64,000 nt of DNA, taken from positions 62,001 to 126,000 of the forward strand of contig NZ_JASISU010000004.1 in NCBI RefSeq assembly GCF_030063285.1, read 5' to 3'. Shown in pieces: positions 52,814 through 61,152 of the stretch (positions are counted from its first letter, which is position 1; every line of letters begins with the position of its first letter). The position numbers were made by a program, and so were the translations under genes. This DNA is from Pseudarthrobacter sp. PS3-L1 (GTDB lineage Bacteria; Actinomycetota; Actinomycetes; Actinomycetales; Micrococcaceae). A model generated the notes under the pieces. It was not told the origin of the DNA, ran no database searches, and saw nothing but the letters and a program-made list of their open reading frames with translations.

Positions 52814-54199
52814 ATGAAGTACGCCCAGTCCATCCTGGACCTCATTGGCAAGACCCCACTCGTCAAGCTCAACCATGTGACCGAAGGCATCTCCGCCACC
52901 GTCCTGGTGAAGCTGGAATACCTTAATCCTGGCGGATCCATCAAGGACCGCATTGCGGTGAACATGATCGAAACCGCTGAGCGTGAAGGCAAGCTGCATC
53001 CTGGCGCCACCATCGTTGAGCCCACCTCCGGCAATACCGGTGTTGGCCTGGCGCTGGTAGCCCAGCAGAAGGGCTACAAGTGCGTTTTTGTGGTCCCGGA
53101 CAAGGTGGGCGAGGACAAGCGCTCGGTGCTCAGTGCCTACGGCGCTGAAGTTGTGGTCACGCCAACGTCGGTCCCGCCGGAGAGCCCGCAGAGCTATTAC
53201 GGGGTGTCGGACCGTCTGGTCAGGGAAATTCCCAACGCCTTCAAGCCTGATCAGTTCTCCAACCCAGCGGCCCCGGCCAGCCATTACCAGAGCACCGGTC
53301 CGGAAATCTGGGAAGACACTGACGGCAAGATCACGCATTGCATCATTGGTGCAGGTACCGGGGGGACCATTACCGGAACGGGGCGCTACCTGAAGGAGGC
53401 CTCTGCCAACAGGGCAGCAGCCGACGGTGGCGTGGTCAAGATCATTGGTGCGGACCCCCAGGGTTCCGTGTACTCCGGCGGAACGGGCCGGCCCTACTTC
53501 GTCGAGGGTGTGGGCGAGGACATGTGGCCAGATAACTATGACAAGGGTGTGGCTGACGCCGTGATCGCCGTCAACGACGGCGAATCCTTCGCCATGACCC
53601 GGCGCCTGGCACGCGAGGAGGGCCTTCTGGTGGGCGGCTCCTCAGGAATGGCTGTGGTGGCTGCGCTGGAAGTCGCCCGTGATCTGCCGGCCGACGCCGT
53701 CGTCGTCGTCATTCTCCCCGACTCCGGCCGCGGCTACCTGGGCAAGATTTTTAATGACCAGTGGATGCGCTCGTACGGATTCCTCTCCAGCGGTGAGGAA
53801 GAATCCGTAGGGGAGGTCATCAAACTCAAGAACGGCGATCTGCCCGATCTGGTGCACATTCATCCCAATGAGACGGTTCGTGACGTCATTAACATCATGA
53901 ATGAGTACGGTGTAAGTCATATCCCCGTCCTTTCCCAGGAACCCCCGGTGGTCATGGGTGAAGTGCTTGGCTCTGTTGACGAACGCACGCTGACTTCCAA
54001 GCTGTTCCGCAACGAAGCCATGCTGACGGACAAGATTTCCGAGCACATGCAGGCGAGACTGCCGGTGATCGGGTCGCTGGAATCCATTTCAGCAGCCCGC
54101 AAGCTGCTCTCCGAGTCTGACACCCTGATGGTGACTTTTGTGGGCGCGCCCGTGGGTATTCTGACCCGGCACGACCTCCTGGCCTACCTCAGCAACTGA
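52814..54199 (+). CDS. cbs: Cystathionine beta-synthase
   Basis: A 461-residue PLP enzyme. LIGKTPLVKLNHV, LEYLNPGGSIKDRIA with the PLP Lys44, EPTSGNTGVGLALVAQQKGY, and IGAGTGGTITGTGRYLKE are catalytic-domain motifs. A C-terminal pair of CBS (Bateman) domains (about 335-460) begins near DLPDLVHIHPNETVRDVINIMNEYGVSHIPVLS. It condenses homocysteine with serine (or O-acetylserine) to cystathionine. metB follows 11 bases later, so the pair handles transsulfuration. Confidence 0.94.
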   Translation: MKYAQSILDLIGKTPLVKLNHVTEGISATVLVKLEYLNPGGSIKDRIAVNMIETAEREGKLHPGATIVEPTSGNTGVGLALVAQQKGYKCVFVVPDKVGEDKRSVLSAYGAEVVVTPTSVPPESPQSYYGVSDRLVREIPNAFKPDQFSNPAAPASHYQSTGPEIWEDTDGKITHCIIGAGTGGTITGTGRYLKEASANRAAADGGVVKIIGADPQGSVYSGGTGRPYFVEGVGEDMWPDNYDKGVADAVIAVNDGESFAMTRRLAREEGLLVGGSSGMAVVAALEVARDLPADAVVVVILPDSGRGYLGKIFNDQWMRSYGFLSSGEEESVGEVIKLKNGDLPDLVHIHPNETVRDVINIMNEYGVSHIPVLSQEPPVVMGEVLGSVDERTLTSKLFRNEAMLTDKISEHMQARLPVIGSLESISAARKLLSESDTLMVTFVGAPVGILTRHDLLAYLSN

Positions 54200-54210
54200 A
54201 AGCGAGCACC

Positions 54211-55398
54211 ATGGTTATCTCAGAGAATTCAGGTTTTAATACCCGCGCCATTCACGCCGGGCAGGCTTTCGAGCCGCGGACCGGCGCGGTGGTTCCACCC
54301 CTGCACTTCAGCTCCACCTATGCCCAGGACGGTATTGGCGGGCTCCGCGAAGGGTACGAATACGGCCGCAGCGCGAACCCCACCCGTGACGCACTCCAGG
54401 AGCAGCTTGCTGCGCTGGAAGGCGGTTCGCACGCATTCAGCTTCAGCTCGGGCCTGGCTGCTGAAGACGCGCTGATCAAAGCGCTGATGCGTCCTGGCGA
54501 TCACATTGTGTTGGGCAACGACGCCTATGGCGGAACGTACCGCCTTATCAACGGTGTCCTGGGGGACTGGGGTATCGGTAACACCGCAGTGGACATGGCT
54601 GATCTGGACACTGTCCGTGCAGCCGTGGCCGCTGGTGGTACCAACGGTGGCAGCACCCGTTTTGTGTGGGTGGAGACGCCCTCCAACCCGATGATGAAGG
54701 TGACCGATATTGCCGCTCTGGCAGAGGTGGCACACGACGCCGGGGCCCTCCTGGTAGTTGACAACACTTTCGCATCGCCCTACCTGCAGACGCCGCTGGC
54801 TCTGGGGGCGGACATCATTATCCACTCCACGACGAAGTACATTGGCGGGCACTCCGACGTGGTGGGTGGTGCCGTTGTGGTCAACGACGCCGAACTGGCC
54901 ACCAAGGTTGGCTTTGTCCAGTTTGCTGTGGGTGCTATTTCCGGTCCCATGGATGCCTTCCTCACCACGCGTGGCCTGAAGACGCTGGGGGTGCGCATGG
55001 ACAGGCATTCCGACAATGCAATGGCGGTTGCGCAGTGGCTGGAGGGCCGTTCGGAGGTGGAGGCCGTGCATTACCCCGGCCTCCCGTCGCACCCCAGCCA
55101 CGAACTGGCCAAGAAGCAGATGAAAAAGTTTGGCGGGATGATCTCCGTGCAGTTCAAGGGTGGCGCCGCTGCTGCACGTAAGGTGGCGGAGTCGACGTCG
55201 GTGTTCACGCTTGCTGAATCACTCGGTGGCATTGAATCCCTCATGAACTACCCGTCAGAGATGACACACGCCTCAGTCAAGGGCACGGAGTTGGCAGTCC
55301 CCGAGAACCTGATCCGGCTCTCCTGCGGCATCGAGGATGTTGCTGACCTGATTGCTGACCTGGAGCACGCCTTCGCCGCCATTGGCTCAGCTAGCTAG
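54211..55398 (+). CDS. metB: Cystathionine gamma-synthase/lyase
   Basis: A 395-residue PLP enzyme. GFNTRAIHAGQAFEPRTGAVVPPLHFSSTYAQDG, YGRSANPTRDALQEQLAALEGGSHAFSFSSGLAAEDALI, and VDNTFASPYLQTPLALGADIIIHSTTKYIGGHSDVVGGAVV with PLP Lys209 are typical. Forward MetB and reverse lyase cannot be told apart by motif. It is 11 bases after cbs, so cooperation with that gene is clear. Confidence 0.92.
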   Translation: MVISENSGFNTRAIHAGQAFEPRTGAVVPPLHFSSTYAQDGIGGLREGYEYGRSANPTRDALQEQLAALEGGSHAFSFSSGLAAEDALIKALMRPGDHIVLGNDAYGGTYRLINGVLGDWGIGNTAVDMADLDTVRAAVAAGGTNGGSTRFVWVETPSNPMMKVTDIAALAEVAHDAGALLVVDNTFASPYLQTPLALGADIIIHSTTKYIGGHSDVVGGAVVVNDAELATKVGFVQFAVGAISGPMDAFLTTRGLKTLGVRMDRHSDNAMAVAQWLEGRSEVEAVHYPGLPSHPSHELAKKQMKKFGGMISVQFKGGAAAARKVAESTSVFTLAESLGGIESLMNYPSEMTHASVKGTELAVPENLIRLSCGIEDVADLIADLEHAFAAIGSAS

Positions 55399-55424
55399 CT
55401 GACGCGCGCGAGCCCTAAACGGCA

Positions 55425-55475
55425 GATGGCACGGTGCTGCAGTTCCCTTTGTGAGGACTGCAGCACCGTGCCATC
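55425..55475 (+). terminator. Terminator of cbs-metB
   Basis: A perfect 19-bp stem (55425-55443 with 55457-55475) with a 13-base loop, 26 bases after metB and before the convergent sugar ABC permease gene. Confidence 0.85.
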
Positions 55476-55496
55476 GTTGCGTCGTGGGTGTTTTTC

Positions 55497-56414
55497 CTAC
55501 TTCACCGAACCCTCAGTGAGTCCACCACGCCAGAAACGCTGCAGGACCACCATGGCAATGCCCAGCGGGATAATCGAGAGCAGGACGCCACCGGTGGTGA
55601 GCTCGTAGAACTCGGGGAGCCTGTCCACCTGGCTCAGCCAGTTGTTCAACCCAAGCGTGATGGGGTACAGGTTCGAGTCGGAGAGCATGACCAGCGGCAG
55701 GAAGTAGTTGTTCCAGATGCCGACCAGCTGGAACAGGAACACTGTCACCAGCGCCGGCGTCAGGACACGGAGGCCGATGGTGTGGAAGATCCGCAGTTCG
55801 CTGGCACCGTCAAGGCGGGCGGCCTCCATCAGTGAGGTGTCCACTGTGGCCTGGGAGTAGATCCTGCAAAGGAAGAGGCCAAAAGGGGAAACCAGGGAGG
55901 GCAGCAGGACACTCCAGTAGGTGTTGGCGATCCCCATCTGGCTGAAGAGGAGGAACAGCGGCAATGCGGTTGCGGTTCCCGGAACCAGGACTCCGCCCAG
56001 GATGGTGCCGAACACCAGGTTCCGTCCCCTGAATTCATACTTGGCCAGTGCGTAACCGCCAGCAGCTGCGAAGTAGGTAGCCACCAGGGCGCCGACGCCG
56101 GCATAGAGAACCGAATTGAGGAACCACTGCAAGAAGATGCCGTTGTCGTAGGAAAGGACCCGGGAGATGTTCTCCCACAGGGCAAAAGTGGGGGCAAACC
56201 AGAAACCGTTGGTACCGAAAAGGTCCGCCGTGGACTTGGTGGCAGCAACCACCACCCAGTACACCGGGACCAAGAAGTACGTGGCCACGACCACCAGCAC
56301 TGCAGTGACGATGATAGTCGAGGACCGGCGCTTTCCGGCGGAGCGGTCCTTGGTGGCCCGGGAAGCGCGGACAGTAGTGTCCTTCGTCGTCTTGGGATTC
56401 GCGGTGGTGGTCAT
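55497..56414 (-). CDS. Sugar ABC importer permease, MalG-like
   Basis: A 305-residue permease with six helices. The coupling loop TSLMEAARLDGASELRIFHTIGLRVLTPALVTVFLFQLVGIWNNYFLPLVML is the EAA motif of the carbohydrate importer type. Its ATG overlaps the stop of the upstream MalF-like gene. It is the last gene of the operon. Confidence 0.93.
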   Translation of the reverse strand: MTTTANPKTTKDTTVRASRATKDRSAGKRRSSTIIVTAVLVVVATYFLVPVYWVVVAATKSTADLFGTNGFWFAPTFALWENISRVLSYDNGIFLQWFLNSVLYAGVGALVATYFAAAGGYALAKYEFRGRNLVFGTILGGVLVPGTATALPLFLLFSQMGIANTYWSVLLPSLVSPFGLFLCRIYSQATVDTSLMEAARLDGASELRIFHTIGLRVLTPALVTVFLFQLVGIWNNYFLPLVMLSDSNLYPITLGLNNWLSQVDRLPEFYELTTGGVLLSIIPLGIAMVVLQRFWRGGLTEGSVK

Positions 56415-57388
56415 GAGGACTTCCTGTTCGTGAATTTGAGGAAGACGAAAGACAGCGTGAAGGCAGCCAGGGCGATCAGGACCGCCTGTGCTGCGGCCAC
56501 GTTGTAGTCGTTGTAGGCGAACGCCGTTGTGTAGGCGCTGAGGTTCGGCGTGTATTGGCTGTCGATTGCCGGCGCCACGGTTTTGAGGACCTGCGCCTCC
56601 GCGAAGAGCTGCAGCGTTCCAATGATCGAGAACACGGTGGTCAGTACTAGGGCCGGTCGGATCAGGGGAAGCTGGATGCTGGTGGCCACGCGGAGGGTCG
56701 ATGCACCGTCAACCTTGGCAGCCTCGTAGAGCTCGACAGGGATGGACTTGAGCTGGGCCACAATAATGAGCATGTTGTAGCCCGTATAGCTCCAGGTCAC
56801 AATGTTGGCGATGGACCACAGGACGGTATCAGGTCCCAGGAAATCCGGGCTGAGGCCGAAAACACCCGCAATATCCAGGAGCGGGCTCAGGCCTGGAACG
56901 TACAGGAAGGACCAGAGGATGGTGGCGATAACCCCTGGGACACCGTAGGGCAGGAAATAGGCAGCCCGGAAAAAACCCGGCCACTTGGCGGAGCCTGATT
57001 CGAGCATCAGGGCCAGGACTGTACAGAGCACGATCATAAACGGCACCTGGACAACGCCAAAGAGCAGCATGCGTCCAATCGAGGCGACAAAACTGCCATC
57101 GGAGAGCGCCTGGGCGTAGTTGCTGAAGCCTGCGAACCCGCTTGTCACACCGGCTTCTCCGAACAGGCCACTCCGGGTGACCTTGGTGAAGCTGGAAATG
57201 AGCGCCACGATGATGGGCAGGATGAAGGTCAGCAGGAACAGTGCCAGAAAAGGTGCCAGCAGTATCCAGGGCGCGCGGGCCGTGGCGCCCGTCCGGTGTG
57301 TGCCACGGGCGGCTTTGGTGGGAGTCCGCTGGCCGGGGCGGTCTTCCTGGCGAGGCTGCGCACCCGCGGTGTGGGACGTCGTCGTCAT
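56411..57388 (-). CDS. Sugar ABC importer permease, MalF-like
   Basis: A 325-residue permease. A 35-residue hydrophilic start is followed by APWILLAPFLALFLLTFILPIIVALISSFTKV and the EAA loop VELYEAAKVDGASTLRVATSIQLPLIRPALVLTTVFSIIGTLQLF. Both ends overlap neighbours by 4 bases (ATGA), so the three importer genes are translationally coupled. Confidence 0.93.
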   Translation of the reverse strand: MTTTSHTAGAQPRQEDRPGQRTPTKAARGTHRTGATARAPWILLAPFLALFLLTFILPIIVALISSFTKVTRSGLFGEAGVTSGFAGFSNYAQALSDGSFVASIGRMLLFGVVQVPFMIVLCTVLALMLESGSAKWPGFFRAAYFLPYGVPGVIATILWSFLYVPGLSPLLDIAGVFGLSPDFLGPDTVLWSIANIVTWSYTGYNMLIIVAQLKSIPVELYEAAKVDGASTLRVATSIQLPLIRPALVLTTVFSIIGTLQLFAEAQVLKTVAPAIDSQYTPNLSAYTTAFAYNDYNVAAAQAVLIALAAFTLSFVFLKFTNRKSS

Positions 57389-58722
57389 GACGCCTCCTTT
57401 CGGATGGTGAGGCCCTTGTTCCTGAAGACGGTCATGATTTGCTGCTCCGAGGTGACGATTGAATCCATCAAGCTGGTACCTGATGCTTTTTTCCGGAACC
57501 CGTCACTGAGGATATTGAATGACTGCTGGGTGACTGGCCACCAGCTCCAATCCTGGTTCTGGGCAGCCGAGGCGGGGACGAAGATTTCCTCGTTGTAGCG
57601 CTGGCCGCTGAAAAACGGTGACGGCTCAAGCCGTGTGGTGCCGATGAACTCTGGGGCTGGTGACCAGCCGATTCCGCTGTTGAGAATCATGGCGTCGATG
57701 CCTTCTTTTGACGTGGTCATCCAGGTTGCAAATTCCAGGGCTTCCCTGGGGTGCTTGCTGTTGGCGAGAACCGCTGCTGTGGAGCCACCCAGGTAGGACG
57801 AGCCATATCCGGTACTGCCCCATATGGGCATGGGTGCAACACGCCATTTCCCTTCGCCGCCGCTGACGCCCTGGACCAGTGCATCGCCCCAGCTGCCTGA
57901 TGTGACTGAGCCGATCCCGCCCTTGGCCGCAGCCGCGAACCAGCCGGGGGAGTACGCACCATAGCCGGTCTGGACGATGTCGTCCGTGATGGCTTTGTCG
58001 AAGAACCTGGCAACGTCCATGGTGGCGTCATCTGTCATGTTGATGACCCAACCGTCTTCTTCTGCCTTGAGCCAGTTGGCGCCGGCTTGCGTTGCGAACG
58101 CCGTAAAGACTGAGGCATCGGCGAGCGGGAAGCAGTCCAGGTAGGCATCCTGCGTGCGCAGTTCCTTGCCTACGGCCGCCCATTCCTCCCAGGTAGCAGG
58201 AGGTTGGGCGCCAACCTTGGCGAGGACCTCTGGCTGGTAGAACATGCCCATGGGTCCGGCGTCCTGGGGGATTCCGTAGGTTCCGCCGGCGTACTGTACC
58301 TGCCCCCACAGCGTCTTGTCGTAGCGGGAAGCGTATTCTTCGGCACCGTAGCGGGAAAGGTCGACCAGGCCGTTGACCAGCACGAATTCCGGGATGGTGC
58401 GCAATTCGATCTGGGCGAGGTCCGGGCCCCCACCGGCTGCCAGGGCAGAGTACAGCTTTTGGTAACCACCGGCGTTGCCGCCTGGAATCCATTCGACATT
58501 TACCTGGATCTGGGGGTTCGCCGCGTTCCAGACGTCTGCAACGTTCTGGAGGTCCTTGAGCCACGCCCAATAGGTGATGGTGACGGGTTCTCCGCCCGCA
58601 GCCGGAATGACCGGTTTGGTGTTGACGGAGGTAACTCCGGGGGTAGCGCAGCCGGTCAGGATGCCCAGTGCTGCTGTTCCGAGGCCTGCGCCAAGGAGCT
58701 GTCTTCGCGATAATTGCGCCAT
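57385..58722 (-). CDS. Sugar ABC importer substrate-binding lipoprotein
   Basis: A 445-residue extracellular binding protein. The start MAQLSRRQLLGAGLGTAALGILTGCATPG combines a twin-arginine motif with a lipobox (LTGC), so it is probably a Tat-exported lipoprotein anchored at Cys25. The body fits the family-1 solute-binding fold: VTITYWAWLKDLQNVADVWNAANPQIQVNVEWIPGG, FSALAAGGGPDLAQIELRTIPEF-like and GTYGIPQDAGPMGMFYQPEVLAKVG. The sugar is unknown. No ATPase gene is in the operon. Confidence 0.93.
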   Translation of the reverse strand: MAQLSRRQLLGAGLGTAALGILTGCATPGVTSVNTKPVIPAAGGEPVTITYWAWLKDLQNVADVWNAANPQIQVNVEWIPGGNAGGYQKLYSALAAGGGPDLAQIELRTIPEFVLVNGLVDLSRYGAEEYASRYDKTLWGQVQYAGGTYGIPQDAGPMGMFYQPEVLAKVGAQPPATWEEWAAVGKELRTQDAYLDCFPLADASVFTAFATQAGANWLKAEEDGWVINMTDDATMDVARFFDKAITDDIVQTGYGAYSPGWFAAAAKGGIGSVTSGSWGDALVQGVSGGEGKWRVAPMPIWGSTGYGSSYLGGSTAAVLANSKHPREALEFATWMTTSKEGIDAMILNSGIGWSPAPEFIGTTRLEPSPFFSGQRYNEEIFVPASAAQNQDWSWWPVTQQSFNILSDGFRKKASGTSLMDSIVTSEQQIMTVFRNKGLTIRKEAS

Positions 58723-58813
58723 GTGCCTTCACTTCGTTGTGTTCGAAACCAGTGCCGACGACTGTGACATGCGGCACCCCGTTGCCAGGTGAGAAAAAGG
58801 CTAACACAAAAGC

Positions 58814-58827
58814 CGAGTAGCCACTCG
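58814..58827. promoter_or_regulatory. Candidate operator between TetR gene and sugar ABC operon
   Basis: A CGAGT-AGCC-ACTCG inverted repeat, followed by the overlapping palindrome ACTCGAGT at 58823-58830. It lies 45 bases before the TetR start and 92 bases from the ABC operon start, so it could serve both promoters. Confidence 0.45.
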
Positions 58828-58871
58828 AGTTTCATTCTGCGGCCGTCCGCAACGGCTGTACACTGCTTGCC

Positions 58872-59483
58872 ATGAGCACTAAAACGGGGAGCGTACCCGC
58901 CCGGCGGGGGCCGTACGCGAAGTCGACCCAACGGCGGGAAGCCATTCTCGCGGCGGCGCACTCGGTGTTTGCCACGCGGGGCTACCGTGGTGGCACCCTG
59001 CAGGAGGTTGCTGACCGCGCAGGCATGAGCCAGACCAGCCTGCTGCACTACTTTCCTTCAAAAAGCAGCCTCCTGATGGGTGTGCTCACGTGGCGTGACA
59101 TGGTCAGTGGTGACGGTGCGCCGGCGCCCGACCTTGAGTCGTCGATTGTTGATTCGGTGCTCAAGCAGGCGCGTTTCAACGAGGGAGTGCCAGGGGTCCT
59201 GGAGCTTTACACGGTGCTGTGTGCCGAGTCGCTGACTGAAGGTAACCCGGGCCGGCAGTTTTTCGTCGACAGGTTTGCGCAGCTTCGACGCAACTATGCC
59301 CTGCAGCTTTCTGAGTTGGCCGTTGCGGGGAGGCTGCGGCCAGGAGTCGATCCTGACGTGGCCGCCGCATCACTGGTTGGCTTGTGGGATGGTATCCAGA
59401 CGCAGTGGCTGCTCGCTCCAGGAAGCGTGGACATGTCCGTTTGCCTGAATGCGTACCTCAACCTGGTGCTGTTGCCCGAATAG
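58872..59483 (+). CDS. TetR family regulator
   Basis: A 203-residue regulator. Residues 22-67 form the HTH: RREAILAAAHSVFATRGYRGGTLQEVADRAGMSQTSLLHYFPSKSSLLMGVL. The C-terminal part resembles TetR_C_6-like domains of actinobacterial sugar-linked TetR proteins (CAESLTEGNPGRQFFVDRFAQLRRNYALQLSEL, SLVGLWDGIQTQWLLAP). It is divergent from the sugar ABC operon and most likely controls it. Confidence 0.92.
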   Translation: MSTKTGSVPARRGPYAKSTQRREAILAAAHSVFATRGYRGGTLQEVADRAGMSQTSLLHYFPSKSSLLMGVLTWRDMVSGDGAPAPDLESSIVDSVLKQARFNEGVPGVLELYTVLCAESLTEGNPGRQFFVDRFAQLRRNYALQLSELAVAGRLRPGVDPDVAAASLVGLWDGIQTQWLLAPGSVDMSVCLNAYLNLVLLPE

Positions 59484-59554
59484 GGTCGCGCCCGCCGTTG
59501 CCCCCCCCCTCGCGGAACTCGGGGTTGCGCCTGCGTCCAGCTAGGCTGAACGCC

Positions 59555-60343
59555 ATGGACGTTACCCCCAGTGAAGGTTCCGGTGCAGAGGCAACCACCC
59601 GCAGGAAGGTGCTGGTCACCGGCGTAGGCCGGATGGCAGGAATTGGCGCAGGGGTGGCGAGGCAGTTGGCTGCCGAACAGTGGGACCTGGTGATCACGTG
59701 CTGGCCCGCCTATGATCACCGGTTGGGCCTAGGGCAGGAGCCGGACGACGTCGAACGGCTGGTGGCGGAACTTGAGGCCATGGGTGCCGCCGTGCACAGC
59801 CTGGAAGCCGATTTTGAGGCCCCGCTCGCCGTCGAGGAATTGATGGCACAGTGTGCTGGGGCTCTCGGTCCCCTGGACGGGATGGTGCTGAACCACACGG
59901 AGAGCGTGGATTCGGGAATCTTGGACACCACCGCGGAGTCTTTTGACAGGCACTTTGCCGTGAATGCCCGGGCAGGCTGGCAGCTGATTGCCGCTTTCGC
60001 CAGGCAGGTGCCGGACTCAGGTGGCGCAATAGTCGCGCTGACCAGTGACCATACCGCTTTCAACCTGCCCTACGGGGTGTCCAAGGGTGCCCTGGACCGG
60101 ATTGTGCTGGCGGCAGCCCGGGAGCTTGGCCCGTTGGGGATCTCTGCCAATGTGCTCAATCCCGGTCCGGTAGACACGGGGTGGATGAGCCCTGAGGTAC
60201 GGGAGTCAACAACGCGTCAGCAACCAACCGGGCGGCTGGGCACCCCTGCAGATGTGGCGCCCACCATTGGGTTCCTGCTCTCACCTGCCGGTCGGTGGGT
60301 TTCCGGGCAGCTGATCAAGGTAGACGGCGGGTTTTCGGCCTAG
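59555..60343 (+). CDS. SDR family oxidoreductase
   Basis: A 262-residue Rossmann enzyme. The nucleotide loop is TGVGRMAGIGAGVARQLA, a slightly stretched TGxxxGIG. NHTES replaces the usual NNAG, and the active Tyr and Lys are in YGVSKGALDRIVLAAARELG. The C-terminus LSPAGRWVSGQLIKVDGGFSA is standard. ATG 59555 is used because the upstream frame overlaps the TetR gene and a C9 run. The substrate is unknown. Confidence 0.88.
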   Translation: MDVTPSEGSGAEATTRRKVLVTGVGRMAGIGAGVARQLAAEQWDLVITCWPAYDHRLGLGQEPDDVERLVAELEAMGAAVHSLEADFEAPLAVEELMAQCAGALGPLDGMVLNHTESVDSGILDTTAESFDRHFAVNARAGWQLIAAFARQVPDSGGAIVALTSDHTAFNLPYGVSKGALDRIVLAAARELGPLGISANVLNPGPVDTGWMSPEVRESTTRQQPTGRLGTPADVAPTIGFLLSPAGRWVSGQLIKVDGGFSA

Positions 60344-60450
60344 GAAGTGCCCAGGGCTCCAGTGCAACCCTGCAAATATGGCCAAGAACGCACTTGCCGG
60401 TGCCGCCCTGGCGCTGTAAAAATGAGTCACACGTCCAACTGGAGGCACCC

Positions 60451-61032
60451 ATGGGCAAGCTGATCTACGCGGCCAACACCTCTCTTGATGGCTATCTTGA
60501 GGACGAGGGCGGCTCCTTCGACTGGTCCGTGCCAGATGAGGAGGTGCACGCCTTCTGGAACGAGCACGAGCGGAGTATCAGCACATCGCTTTACGGCCGA
60601 CGGATGTACGAGACGATGCGCGTCTGGGACAACGACGACTGGTTGGCAGAGGAGCCGCCGGTCGTTCAGGAGTATGCCCAGATCTGGCGCGATGCCAACA
60701 AGGTCGTGTACTCCTCAACGCTCCAAGAAGTTTCGACTCCGCGCACCAGGATTGAGCGATATTTTGAACCCGACGCGGTTCGACAGCTCAAGGAGTTGGC
60801 CGCCTCGGATGTGAGCATCGGCGGCGCGGACCTCGCTGCACAGGCATTCCGGCACGGTTTGATCGATGAGTGCGTGCTGCTGATGTGCCCCGTCCTGGTA
60901 GGTGGCGGCAAGCCGGCGCTTCCCCGGGGTATCCGACTGGACCTCGAACTAGTGGAGCATCGAAGGTTCGGCAACGGTGTGGTCTATGTCCGCCACGCGA
61001 TACGGAACGCAGCCGTTCGGATGACCGGCTAG
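60451..61032 (+). CDS. RibD C-terminal / dihydrofolate reductase-like protein
   Basis: A 193-residue protein. MGKLIYAANTSLDGYLEDEGGSFDWSVPDEEVHAFWNEHERSISTSLYGRRMYETM and SDVSIGGADLAAQAFRHGLIDECVLLMCPVLVGGGKPALP match the DHFR/RibD-C family. ATG 60451 follows GGAGGCACCC. The reductase substrate is unknown; such proteins are frequent and usually stand alone. Confidence 0.9.
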   Translation: MGKLIYAANTSLDGYLEDEGGSFDWSVPDEEVHAFWNEHERSISTSLYGRRMYETMRVWDNDDWLAEEPPVVQEYAQIWRDANKVVYSSTLQEVSTPRTRIERYFEPDAVRQLKELAASDVSIGGADLAAQAFRHGLIDECVLLMCPVLVGGGKPALPRGIRLDLELVEHRRFGNGVVYVRHAIRNAAVRMTG

Positions 61033-61152
61033 CGCCAGCTACGCGTCACGTCGACAGAATTCTTTCTGAGCGCATAGCGCTCACGTCGGCTCTGACACTG
61101 TCGGCACGGTCACTGCGCACAGGTCGACGGTGAACCAAGCCCGGCACTTCGT

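Noticed and set aside
59501..59509. A run of nine C residues
   Set aside because: It lies between the TetR stop and the SDR start, not in a coding frame, so phase variation of a protein is unlikely; it may affect spacing only.
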